A stretch of 64,000 nucleotides of DNA from NCBI GenBank assembly GCA_004565275.1, contig SDOX01000001.1:62001-126000 (forward strand), read 5' to 3'. This document shows, one piece after another, positions 45,401 through 51,460 of this stretch. Origin of the DNA: Nannochloropsis salina CCMP1776 (Eukaryota; Sar; Eustigmatophyceae; Eustigmatales; Monodopsidaceae). The translations under genes were made by a program, and so were the position numbers. The notes beneath the pieces were generated by a model. It saw only the letters and a program-made list of their open reading frames with translations. It searched no databases and was not told the origin of the DNA. Each line of letters opens with the position of its first letter. Position 1 is the stretch's first letter.

Positions 45401-48047
45401 CCTGGCTGCGCCTGTAGTTTTGCCGGCTTTACGGGTGCTCGCGGGCTTGGCGAGGGGGGGTCACGACGGAACGTGGACTTTGCTCTTGTCCTCAGGTGCT
45501 TTGAAAATGCTGCATGACATCGAAGAACTGACGGGGGCGGGACATGCAGGGTCTGTGGCGGAAGAAATGCTGGAAGATGCTCTGAGTGCGGGTACTATCG
45601 GCTCTAGATTGAACTCCCCGGAGTCTTTGTCCTCATCTCCATCCGTTTTGCAACACGTGTGCGAAGCTATTCAAGATTTGCGGAAGAAAACTAAGGCACA
45701 AAAGCGGAGACTAGCGCAGCAGAATCGGTGCCGCACTCTGTCCGCCATGGGTCTCTCTATCGCGCAGGGTTATGCATCTACTCTAGGTCCATCAATTGCT
45801 TTGCCTATGCGTGAAGCAGACGCGGCCTCTCAACAAGAAGGGAACAAGGCGGCTGCCCACATCATAATCGACGACGCAGGAGGCAACGTCACACCCTCCT
45901 CTTCCGCGGTCTCCTCTGAATCTTCTCTTCTACACCTGAGTGGCGAAGCAGCGTCCTCTGACTCTGTCTCACGTCATCGTCGTCCACGGTCTCTGTCTCT
46001 CTCGGCATTGCCCTCCTCTACCGCCTCCTTCCTCCCATCCGGCATGTCGGCCACAGAGAGAGCCATTTCAAAAACGTTGCTTTCTGCTTCTACTTCGAGC
46101 CACTCGAATTGGTTGAAAGACTTACAAGGACTCCCGGAAGAGCCGGGACTGGCATGTGAGGTTTGTCAAGAAGGCTTGGCTTTGAAACCCACCGAGGTTT
46201 TGGGCGTGTATATTTACAGCAAGGGCGTTGGCCCTTGCGATGTTGCATCTTTGGAGGGTGATATTGTCATGCTGAGCAGGGATAATTCCCGGAGCAGTGA
46301 TGGATCGGAAGCATCGACCGTTACGACTGCGGCAGGACCTACGTCAGGGACGACAGCGGCAGTGCCTGCGTCCGGGTCCACAGTGTCGACGACCGCTCTG
46401 CTGCGCGCACGTACCCTCATTGAACCTTTTGGACAGGAAGAAATGGGAGAGGAGGGAAGAGATGTGGAAGAAAGAGGAAATGGAGGAAGAGGACGAAATT
46501 TTACTTGGGGCCGACGTCACCTTTTGGCGAGTGCAAGCTCTTCATCCCCTCCGTCTGCCGGGTCTCGCCGCAGTTGCCGTTTAGTGACCACTGTCTCGGC
46601 CTTCAACCTCATTCATCTTTCCTGCCATGCAGAGGCAGCGCGTGCTGATCGGGTTCTGAAACAGCCCAAAGGGGAATGGGAAGGTGCTTCCCTTCGGAAC
46701 TCTCGTGTGAGGGCCAACGGCCTTCTTCCCATACGAGGGCCTCACACGTCTCCAGACGCTTTCTCGCAGGCAGTCGATAAGCATTTTGCCCGGCTAAAAG
46801 CATTTCATCAACATGCCTCTGTCTCTCGTCTTGGCCTGGTCGCTCATGACGTTCGCTTCCTATTGCTTAGGGTTTCGTATGGTGATAGCTTGAGGAAAGA
46901 CTCCGGTGGAGGGTCTTTGTCAAGCAACTTAAAGCTAGTACCCTACCAGCTGGCCATGGCGGAGTACTTAAAAAAGGAGGAAGACAAGGAGGAGAAGTGT
47001 GAAGGGAGAAAAGTAGATGTGTTAGAAGAAGCGGTGTGGGCGTGGCTGGAGAAAGGGAAGACAATGCTGCACGGCTTCGGGGAGGAGTGTGCAAAAACGG
47101 AGGTTCCACGAGGAGAGCAGGTAGCTGAATATGCAAGCAAAGTAGAAACAGGTCGAGAAGAGCTGTGGCGATCAAGCGGTGTTGATGTAGCTGCAATGAT
47201 GAGAGGAAGACAGAGATTGTCATCACCCGGGCAAGGGAAGAAACGCAAGAGAGATGGCAAGCTGTCCCTTATGGATGATCTGTCGGAGTTGGCGGATGGT
47301 TCGACTTCAATGCCCATGTTTGCCGTGTTGTTCTTCTCGCTAGAAGAGTGGGAGGCGGCTCGTCCAGTTTTCGCACGACTTCTCTTGCTCTCGGCACACG
47401 TTTGTCAGGGAGAGGGCAATCTGCATAGTATGAGCATTCAACAAGCCCGAGGGGAATTGAATGCGTCCAAAATGGGAGCGGGAGCTTTTCAAAGCCAGAC
47501 AAGGGGATTACAGAAGCATAAAGATTTGCGAGACGGGAGTAGAATTCAGAAACGTCGACGGGCACTTTCTGATGGTGACATGTTGGATACAAAAACAAGA
47601 CCTATGGCTTGGAATGAAGAAGGAGTGGATGAGGATGAGGATGACGAGGATGAGAAAGAGGACAAGGAGGATGTACATGAACGGGAGGAGAAGCAGCTGG
47701 CTCTTGTCCGAGGACGTCCGTTGTTGATATATTTGACTCTATTGGACCTCTTGGTTAAGGGATTTAAAGGAAGGAGACAAGAAAGGGAGGAAGGCGGAAG
47801 ATCTGAGGGAGATCGATTGTATGAAGATGACCAGCAAAATACGAGAGTATGTGAAGAAATTGCATCAAAATTTGAAGAGTTGACGAGCGAGAAAGAGAAC
47901 GAGGGATGGCTTTTTCGCGTATTGACGGGGAATATTTCTCCAGAGGATGTGAGAGGGGTAAGAGTAATGCCAGGTGCCACCCGGGACAAGGATGGAGCTG
48001 ATGAGGTTATCCGCCTTGTCAGATGTGGTGGTGGCTCCCTTTTGTAA
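30492..48047 (+). CDS. UBR4: Giant E3 ubiquitin ligase, UBR4/BIG/Pushover family
   Basis: A single uninterrupted exon of 5851 codons. A UBR box at about 700-760 (RYFCHTCTAEDC, then CCGYCARRCHAGHDL and a CxCxG end) binds N-degrons. A ZZ zinc finger lies at about 2268-2316 (CNHCAAY, then CTVCVDMDLCAACY). Acidic runs occur near 1635 and 2980-3080. A cysteine ribbon at about 3455-3515 (CPSCGRGLDAHRFCQSCG, CRSCRHVSY, CEACGYCGYG) is a hallmark of UBR4/BIG. The conserved VTYRLMGVDGEPTEEVVETL lies near 4620. The C-terminal catalytic part has CEVCQEGLALKPTEVLGVY near 5220 (hemiRING) and a later SCHAEAARADR and GLLPIRGP stretch (UZI region). Length and order match animal UBR4 and plant BIG. Known roles are N-degron turnover, integrated-stress control and auxin transport in plants. 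The lack of introns over 17.6 kb is striking here. Confidence 0.96.
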   Translation: MSSRKGGGGPGGSAPKRLRHTHAGNTSPAKLPDAMPVHGSYSTTTATAATTKTCSSGTDSDGTPGSSNDKAFRRALLVHRLALTDAIEVAWKKSNPQIFLAGPPVHGSIYLESYTFSLVTCTSLALRWGLEEPFLRDVGSVLRSCHPEMRAFLDFLETPLPPSSLVTRMQDAYVDLPLGARTGISRATPSSGNKSWEGGTGGSANSRLALAKQRLAALLSVAAAEGIKDLPSSSGAAATGITGVSPPDEEYETGQEGMTPLAEDRHLSAYDATVRRLCPELPPLLPLHAETEARLDLALETLASILGSPTMELGQARHTSLLSTLADALVRQAFSVYAWHLTQNRIVLLSHFQCSVPRLAPLLFSPQPQPPSPYLLLLVVGALAIASRPASLPLPSSSTPEEKEERKAREISVSFASYLAALSPSVLESVVSCGLGGQDNGPGRRGQGGGRAPAGKETDKDGRHWGEAFLYCGAGEKEEWAEVPKGFPAAFASLLVLLAEADGLQILPDTAFSFSHFPPSSPPSLRPVPGGFCRVLFDVLLSLLPRLVSHSTLVPLGMHQFCCCLAVALGEEEAMEQRIVGALEGGRGSAVRGEEGKAMWWEATGVEGGMREAQTAERCRLLELLEGLLLAREEQMAKEDKRQGAEEREGRGKDAVEGDGGFVTAVSEVGMGREETPTMETDSGVLKVTSGSASQKLPPKARYFCHTCTAEDCRTALEEEVSHTCCGYCARRCHAGHDLTYLGDSCMHAGKNCTCRGSRIVASSTRAPGDGEDSSIGGRVSEAHNAGADEESKPPKEKEKDQGDLEQARHCAAQGPREQGVPESEAAIGRGRERISSTASSRPWRHASESLAALVGALVALSSVSTSPPLPTSRHHESLSRRLASLALLWARGKEKQDESEALASALGRLWVHVVGSRPLPSSSSSPTTVTNPSLSAPILGTRSARTTPSLANPTLQLLQWEEGSQISAATRSPSTTVPPSFWRPLPGYLAPGTLRIHASIHESNATRPLRHHLANGMGRHQLVAADSRGKIVYAEGREVVLASITGLMADRGGEGGKGAGRGGLCILSRSTLPWPPVGLSFHPLRALRVLVWGVYGCQVLQFDREGKMLLRFPIDLNLGDTMEASGLVRAAHWLLPSGKEEMAGGRFDDRRELFVCVVLEFAIKVYRISMRGASGALTHCYRTMPDDRFIFDAVAFAQPENGEGDNREWGKRRLQSSFGMNVLVMTKGLQLLRLPRVATGGVFLGTLDPSTVHVTPLPLPVHIPLEQLPSEHMLVTLHYSQRLGLLLVGRCDQILAFPVDEGFSHVQEGFILLSPSLIKNARTRARGVRRGPHSFNARTRPTSSLSSSGSTSSSPSQASHGPYLRIFEGPTEGSHPCVFVVTRDLLQQTEGMVVLSYREVEGREMKEGVGERGTWCIQDLELDYRDKDTFGGSESNTVSSLAASGSSSHGGDENQTIVGFTIAMGPKDTPVAIILHGNGALSLHSPIGTGVGLHGLGKRAFAFFPTVSVSSHRSPGISASPTYGEDALHLSIQAIRFLLDGVETDLTTSSRWWSSHYNEMSPSIQSQPTPTPTFPYLKFDGLSTRLHGAFCLVFFGEHVNKFDSSGISLIRASCASTKGEKCGRRTSLTITHRDEEEEEEEDEVLEEEEDEEDEEDEEDEEEDQGGMAVDDCNPGIRSARVTLPPPPVGSAAGKDGREGGERCLSLGVRSEFLKTYAVTHVRVLVGLTGSATIPRLIQVLGQRRLTVVPQYRSTECGVEKNDTKDREGMPEGHSLARWYDFMLTEEEMLLVLRSRMVTLSLLGVQEGIASEEKTNARGPVLDAVELYGRCLEELDIGERRTKDARSYEPLQRSLPSTCEKGLFSSSRGSQTSGEEWRMRSEPSTGPWELTLSGILRVLMVQASMCSSNKGCNAVPMDEGEELEAQDGRLEYAKLCARRAGRQAAQVALGVTWGTSSKRRHHHAVRGMAKDFLRRLCGLPPSHTIGKLHEPTTEVAEKDMQYHGLKDATHLFRVRVLLDSPFLRSCELSAILYLLKSILTKRPHNLYIGRKSWDETGAKDQGGDGEGKEAGRGRLWTISLVKHVQRMIKAERDQCKEDDIREQRCTLAREVIAFGLTEVAMNLKGTVSSANPIPSPGSLPDTFALIPPCVEAKAVLRAVDSLVRFLDSFDAKVSNALGIGIAQLIRIHRGEDQMEGTSSATEGKQEGIRNVDASIPSSPRATESTLSRTDCGGAISHSSTTSSEDDSKIRGSLPSALSSRLTSIPILQHSCNHCAAYPLPAGRFHCTVCVDMDLCAACYSLNPENIGGHVSTHRMVFMPGQGESIGTHNSRKEKRPNVTIEDTFEEGPKEKDFIIRDSSLKNGIQSGQTQRSLAQKADREGGLEESSRSAEMEAVTGSDEAGKSKNGNDEISTGPPLSEVDSGIGMDRLLLLLFDRIMLRFLQVLRRVLCGRNEVFESGKKGRKDKTWKATWGGGEMQSVNQVVSNDEICMNYVKLLLTLLVPITAISRSRLKNAEILKSNHGRRLATSLSFALGMALSKLIEETQQLLMAPSPANKISILLSRALAYLCKGFGNTDGVSVSVLDVVATAVGPKGKLKMERQICQLFSNWVLGRESSVTKVQQDLVNNKASAMKTTGVDGVGAPIEWDALWPYPKIAETMTWQHRENERFLVFFRVSDLYPFFFASLFDLLTAVGRLSTEKPPLLPLLIEAVACKASSENTNDLGWDPSWARWLCELLCSASFLPSLSSLRKDTAKTAAPWATLKRSARGLLRVLCGPSSSAYRRTLDFYCFSQEVGAWYHAIDTLRVESTRQVPYERGKVQSEWPVRLCNLPYSKQVEIHRSLSRLVKGAVTCPRHWQAFSRLDSFPFYYSASTNTNCDLKRGTEMNEGKEERTEGEREKFEEKPPLYVIFSLISKLSGGDEEELMALHLLELATEETLEKQMDGEEKGESEGGKGITLSPMRRVARDEMDDKSEKACDEEEEEEEGNWRDGILSYKVTRSRVAAAASLRARPRTGSGNSSDSNNSGETKKSLLRRRRESRRRLEDRSGSEDELEDKDEEEECMEEEEKEEEDEDEGDTALHHDCFEEIGEDDEDGDGERIKIRECAEKGNSRIGSDASDPDRDNDEFVIEEGTLVPKHLGLQFSLQALKSAALLQNMGLLTTHTMIDFAYRAVYSPFLRTREIAAVLFRRFWDGLPLEEKGTCVEQITQLLPSFLSRGSEAADLLQAICAILETERDKTKIRSLTEAFTRSSTHTPYFSASLPFFETLVQLLETQLRSIKNHPAAPIYEKLHVLNGHKPLQKYLDSTPCSSCVPKSFPSMSPGKTSYRLLPLESLKCVYRATENCLFLSLRSCYQVRRIQLNISDAHSRYVKTIRLYFLPRQQTSSAALAGVDRQKWEFLATLHLHKGQSSTHIDLPVAAVVGSLWIEYGEFHSSITTSAASLCGGEGTETSVSVSCPSCGRGLDAHRFCQSCGEIASCRSCRHVSYSQVESFLCEACGYCGYGNFRFRLLAVPATHTLGEGASEEDVEKIRDAYEQAAQSLVEEQLRLSQTTLPDLQVLLERETRLDMFPRKERRKEALGGRLFFLVDSARATMEGQGLISTTRADTLSALAVETAAAVDGSSTRSRRLSKDDKESTDSSIRGVSFAALPLSTPASHHSSETSALSVIHRRIALLQSSSPALSSAPPLLTAPSLPDLCSSSSSVPSILLSRSRSLVTAPASAISASQSIQASAALKYYTTRAKAFHDKRALYARLVQQFEAELKRFEQRLEFGALGKNERGNLPDEGLCHCLECSVDVAISLENLITSVIEKHDETSMRSLWGWQPTTQQAQSLQQQVQRQQNQSLPSLVNLLMGVYDEESIYKPASLRKNTSMLLKNLCVVAGKESQDQLHCVVLQSISRLLPLLQHETSFLNPHLELIEELCRSSDVDIRPFLSLSPSPARRLNTDNLRLLPLILRHLSTLTFSSRQICEHVALPCLRLFGWLLFKEGGEPDENCVTFMLSLLDETLSVPPFLQRTKDGTEDKENRGWITLGQQRVRKSMSLLLFKWKARVASKASKCIDKHGEDRNQESNASASTLHTFTFPSSLQDLPSHEDWWLYLLVNPNSLPLRVEAGNIMLNLLEMVKRYFLRLQRQQQQRQLRPLRKPSTNNVTAERQVERTSDMSVDGEGYKEGCEKEEGDSRIKGGEGGIKTRASALPWISSGKSPSLASYSPPFVLQIRLFELLMSYVSRIFTGNAMTKAGWRNQHFKSFLPQRQADTSFLQLFSLLRHLVCLPPIAQYMAVRGGISWISILAQDELDRVLRNMRHTPHSSSSNQGVLFFQLIQILKAVLSYHPHIRRHCLRDQLVPLIRMDLQLASMTFLPPALTVALNDILQITTPAPDLRNKAEEEDAYIAAVVSLLVKEVEEMDTYSLTTASNPTLLRPSSGIPSSKTRCKNQKPRKICMLLRILKDSIAPPRTHTPYRIQFRRAPSQDDFFRGNLSRNPVWAKDIEDFVSESNDDEAINAEDTSLINGREEGPTVRDLRRWLARELGIVDSLELLECLVTGKILSLNLPLRLVFSGMWREWVMKKHPEMYGMDRGNEGGGSRGGARVGGGEEAVQSEQERESELSDANLPPMVVTYRLMGVDGEPTEEVVETLEDEKAENEKSAAAALSLKMIEVIGSVNGGLHALLTLARPPIYPSSSLKEREISSLAIKTLRLCCKAPENRSRLLLRLNGPATLLSYLLTALRMSRRGGGGGVGTTALLQLVEELGSGEDGSHADMQNEERDRTQDSGTCTTLQGQEGQKTVTNSEDDTVRVFLDALEDTAILDVLRANASLTKAVGRLLPFLTYGRVQACAVLTEKIVTEIGWVRWQGQVEDINGRQKLGEKEKEEELGTAAASSLPLLVTIMLEALYGLTGCRQGGSASTIIRDQLLERGFTAATLEALQSVLPIEDGIGRAVQESGSRGDFLKRKERVEGAWKVRLAAPVVLPALRVLAGLARGGHDGTWTLLLSSGALKMLHDIEELTGAGHAGSVAEEMLEDALSAGTIGSRLNSPESLSSSPSVLQHVCEAIQDLRKKTKAQKRRLAQQNRCRTLSAMGLSIAQGYASTLGPSIALPMREADAASQQEGNKAAAHIIIDDAGGNVTPSSSAVSSESSLLHLSGEAASSDSVSRHRRPRSLSLSALPSSTASFLPSGMSATERAISKTLLSASTSSHSNWLKDLQGLPEEPGLACEVCQEGLALKPTEVLGVYIYSKGVGPCDVASLEGDIVMLSRDNSRSSDGSEASTVTTAAGPTSGTTAAVPASGSTVSTTALLRARTLIEPFGQEEMGEEGRDVEERGNGGRGRNFTWGRRHLLASASSSSPPSAGSRRSCRLVTTVSAFNLIHLSCHAEAARADRVLKQPKGEWEGASLRNSRVRANGLLPIRGPHTSPDAFSQAVDKHFARLKAFHQHASVSRLGLVAHDVRFLLLRVSYGDSLRKDSGGGSLSSNLKLVPYQLAMAEYLKKEEDKEEKCEGRKVDVLEEAVWAWLEKGKTMLHGFGEECAKTEVPRGEQVAEYASKVETGREELWRSSGVDVAAMMRGRQRLSSPGQGKKRKRDGKLSLMDDLSELADGSTSMPMFAVLFFSLEEWEAARPVFARLLLLSAHVCQGEGNLHSMSIQQARGELNASKMGAGAFQSQTRGLQKHKDLRDGSRIQKRRRALSDGDMLDTKTRPMAWNEEGVDEDEDDEDEKEDKEDVHEREEKQLALVRGRPLLIYLTLLDLLVKGFKGRRQEREEGGRSEGDRLYEDDQQNTRVCEEIASKFEELTSEKENEGWLFRVLTGNISPEDVRGVRVMPGATRDKDGADEVIRLVRCGGGSLL
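35395..35482 (+). repeat. GAGGAC/GAAGAG repeat encoding an acidic tract
   Basis: Near-perfect GAGGAC and GAGGAA units inside the UBR4 gene encode an unbroken Glu/Asp run at about residues 1635-1665. It is a purine-rich hexanucleotide repeat, likely variable in length between strains. Confidence 0.85.
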
Positions 48048-48625
48048 ACACGCTTAAATACTCATGTATAGCAGCTTGGACATTAAGTGTAAAAAGTGAA
48101 TGCACTGACACCATTGAATTGGGCGGCTCATCGATGGTTTGCGAGCGCGGGAAACATAGAGCAAGTACCAACACAACCTGAAAAAAAATCATTTAGCAGG
48201 TATCGAAATCTTGCCCCGTGTAATTTCTTTGTATATTCTCCCTCCCACCATTGTATGTGGCGCACACGTTTTCTTTCCTCATTCCGTCGTCCTATACGTG
48301 TGCTTGTCTCACGAGCATACGAAAGATTTCCATCGATTGGCCTTAAGCCTTTGTGCCCTTGCCTTATCTCTCGTTCCTGTGCATCATGCCTATACGTGTG
48401 AAAAATCTGATTATACATTACATGATTCATATCACATCATAATTTGTCTGGCAGCTCTTATAAAGTTGTTCCCACAAATAAATGTACAAAACGAGTACTT
48501 TCAATTTATTGTGGGGCTGAAACATGGTCAGCCCGAAATACCTAATTGATAGCAATACCCCGAAGAGTGCCCGTTTACGATACAAACGTAAAATGTAGAC
48601 TTCAACTGTGAATGAAACATTCCAT
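48048..48625. other. Convergent intergenic region
   Basis: 578 AT-rich bases between the 3' ends of UBR4 and the protease gene. No gene seen. Confidence 0.5.
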
Positions 48626-50232
48626 TTAATCAATCTGCGTCAGAATATGCGCATAGGTAGGCATGAACTGGTAAGCAGGGACGGCAATATTTGGGTAGGT
48701 CGGATTGTAGTCGCTTGCCCTTAAGAGTTTTGTATTCGAGGGCATGACGTGGGCAGTATTGATCCCCACCACATTGAAAGAAGCATCGAGCAAGGCACCG
48801 CCGCTTGCTCCCGCAGCGCAGTCACAATTGTGAAAATATACGCCCTGATACGCGTCTTCCAAAGAGCACTTAGGGTCTATACCCGCGGTCTGACTGTACC
48901 CATCCTCTGAGTACCCGATCAGCGAAAATTTATTGTACATGGGCAATTGCCTCGACAAATCCGTAGGATTGATGCCGACGTAGCCTTGAGTCTCGCCCAA
49001 AGGCGTCTCCAGCTCTATTATGGCCCAGTCGCTGTTTCGATACACCTCCGGGTATGTTGTGCCGTACCACAGTCGTCCCCATGCCGAGGAGGCTGCATAG
49101 TAGTGCTTACCCTCCTTATCCGTGTGGTACGCCACACGAAACTTGGAATGGTAGATATTATCGCCGTCAATCGATGTCCCATAAGAATAAAAGCAGTGAG
49201 CGGCCGTCAGAACGTAGCTATGAAAGGGAAAATGCCAGGCCGCAACGAATAGGTTAGTCCCAGGGAGCACAGGCTCTCTTTTACTCTGACAATGCGCGTT
49301 GAAAAACTCAGCGCCGAGGAGGCACCCCAACTGATTTCAAAGAGACAGGCATCACCGACTTATAAAACACAGTATACCGCAGACCCGACCTACCGTTTTC
49401 CTATCAGCTGGCCTGTGCAGTAATACGAGGCAGGGAACATGAGCTTGCCGAACGTGCGGTCAGGGTAAACATCGGGATCAAAGTACGTCCGTTGGTCCTT
49501 TGCGTACACATTTAGCCTCCTTTGATGGACGTCCCTTGTGTCGATGGACTGCTGCTCTCCCTCCACCCCTACATCCACTGCTGCGGCCACCCTGTCGGTG
49601 CCCCCCCGCAGCCCTTTCCCCAAGTTTTCCTTCAAGCTCTTCAGAGTCAGGCCTTCCAAAAATTTTTCAACAGAAGGAAGGTCGGCGTCGTTTTCATCCC
49701 GAATGAGATCTTGCAATTTCCCACCTATGGGAAGCGTCCCCAAAAAGGCTCGCAGGCTTATATAATTACCTTGATCGACGGACACATTAAACCTAAAAGT
49801 ATGAGGACACAAAAAGTTTGGATGGGACGAACTGAAATGGTGCACGTCATGGAGCCTTGCATTCTATGGGCCTTTTTCCTTCGAATTTGGGCTACTCTTC
49901 GGTAGTGAATGCAGAGAATTTCACCACACCTGAAGGAGGGACTGGCGGCGACAGCCGAGTCTCTTCGTCTCCACGATTCCCGTCTGGTCAGACTCTCCAT
50001 TTTAATACCCTCCCGCTTACATTCTAGATTTTTCTCGTAACGATCCACTGCTGGAGCTCATTTTATTGTACTTAGAAAGGGGGTTTATTTCGCATCCCAC
50101 GCTCTGAAAACGAGCACCCCATCCTGCCGAGGGGTCTGTCTGTGTGCCTAAGACTAGTACACTCAAAAGCGCCCAGTTGACGGCCCAGAAAAAGAGAAAC
50201 CCTTCGAAGCTGTCATTGTCTCTATATTTCAT
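48626..50232 (-). CDS. Trypsin-like serine protease (S1/V8 fold)
   Basis: The last two exons are firm: 49792-49394 and 49217-48626. Splicing joins YCTGQLIGKR directly to YVLTAAHCF, restoring the catalytic-His motif. The Asp is in NSDWAIIELETPLG and the Ser in CAAGASGGALLD, so the triad is complete. The region before the fold (about 130 residues, with LPSVEKFLEGLTLKSLKENLG and QRRLNVYAKDQRTYFDPDVYPD) may be a propeptide. Two first exons fit the phase. One is 50232-50072, starting MKYRDNDSFEGFLFFWAVNW with a hydrophobic signal sequence; the other is 50000-49930, starting MESLTRRES without one. The first suits a secreted protease and is used here; the second has the better donor (CAG|GTGTGG). 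Confidence 0.8.
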
Positions 50233-51460
50233 AGCCCCTGGAAACTTCTCCTGGTGTCTGTCCTGGACAATGGGACGGTACACCGCTTAACCACTCTGGG
50301 GCCCTGTGATTGCCAGGGGGTTAGAATATGGAACAAATAAAAGCCAATTTTTATGAAAATTGTGGTACAGGACTCCACCTTGTGCCTCCACTCACTTTTA
50401 ATATCATTCATCCATATCTTTACAAACTACTGCGCAAAAAAGATAATAAAAGGGAAAAAAAACTCGGGTTCGAGGGCGCGAGGGACGCGGGTTGAAGGAC
50501 GTCGTGTGGGCCGTCCTCATTTGGTCCTATCTGTTACTGCAAAGCTGCAACTCCAAAGCAACTCACACGGCGAAAACACGAGCCAGAGGAAAGACGACGT
50601 GCGGTATGCACGAGGTAGCTGGATCCGCACGGTATCCATTCAAGACATTTGTGTGCGCGCTTCAAAATATCCAAAATAAACGAGAAATAGTGTAAGAGCA
50701 CAACGTCGATGCCGGCAACGAAGATTGTGGCTAAGCGAGCGCCGACGCCCCCCCCCGACATTTGATAACAATCCTTGAGCCGTTTTGTGACGACGACCGC
50801 GCTGTCAACGGGCGAAACGTTGGTCATAATGCTATGGAGTCAGCATGGGTGTATGCGCGGTCCTTTCCGATGCAGGAGAATGGCGCGTTATTGACATTTT
50901 GGTGGCATTCCGAGAGGGACGCAAAAGCAAACCCCGGACTCTCGGCACCGCCGAGCACCATCTGACCGACCCAGGTTGACCAATACCCACGAGTTCGCGT
51001 TTTTGATTGGTGCAAGCGAACAGACATGCTACATCTGGGTACATGATTGACTGTAGATAAGTTAATTGAATCTCTCAGGCAAGAGTTTTTCTCATTTCTG
51101 GAACGAAAATGGCCATTTTTCAACAATGGACAGGTGTCGCTTTCTAGGGGGTCTGTATGGTCCCGCGGAAGGAGAACTTGAAGACCTCGAGAAATACGTG
51201 CCGCCAAGTTTTCTGTGCCTATTTTCATCTTTCAGTTTATATTCATTTAAGATTCATGAAATTTAATATCCTAGTCAATTTTGTGAAGATGAGACTTGTG
51301 TGTCAAGCTTCCGTATAAATTCCATTGTCCACCCGATTTGCGGTTGTCTCCATTTTACGATGGAAAATTGTCCCACACCGGGCGATGACGTGACTTTTCT
51401 ATGATCCCCTATGGTCACACTAGGCTCCCTTGCAAAAAACGTCCCATGAAATAGCATGTA
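50233..51460. other. Divergent region, protease / NF-YC
   Basis: 1228 bases, AT-rich, with both promoters. It contains two CCAAT boxes (50980 and 51006). No RNA gene or repeat recognised. Confidence 0.45.
50980..51010. promoter_or_regulatory. Pair of inverted CCAAT boxes upstream of NF-YC
   Basis: CCAAT at 50980-50984 and its complement ATTGG at 51006-51010 lie face to face about 450 bases before the NF-YC start. CCAAT is the target of the NF-Y complex. Five-base motifs are common by chance, so this is weak evidence. Confidence 0.25.

Noticed and set aside
1919-48047. A functional ubiquitin-proteasome gene cluster (proteasome-like, Dsc3, UBR4)
   Set aside because: The genes are far apart, on mixed strands and separated by unrelated genes; eukaryotic housekeeping genes of this kind co-occur by chance.
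50461-50490. GGTTCGAGGG resembling a tRNA T-arm
   Set aside because: No matching D-arm, anticodon arm or acceptor stem around it.
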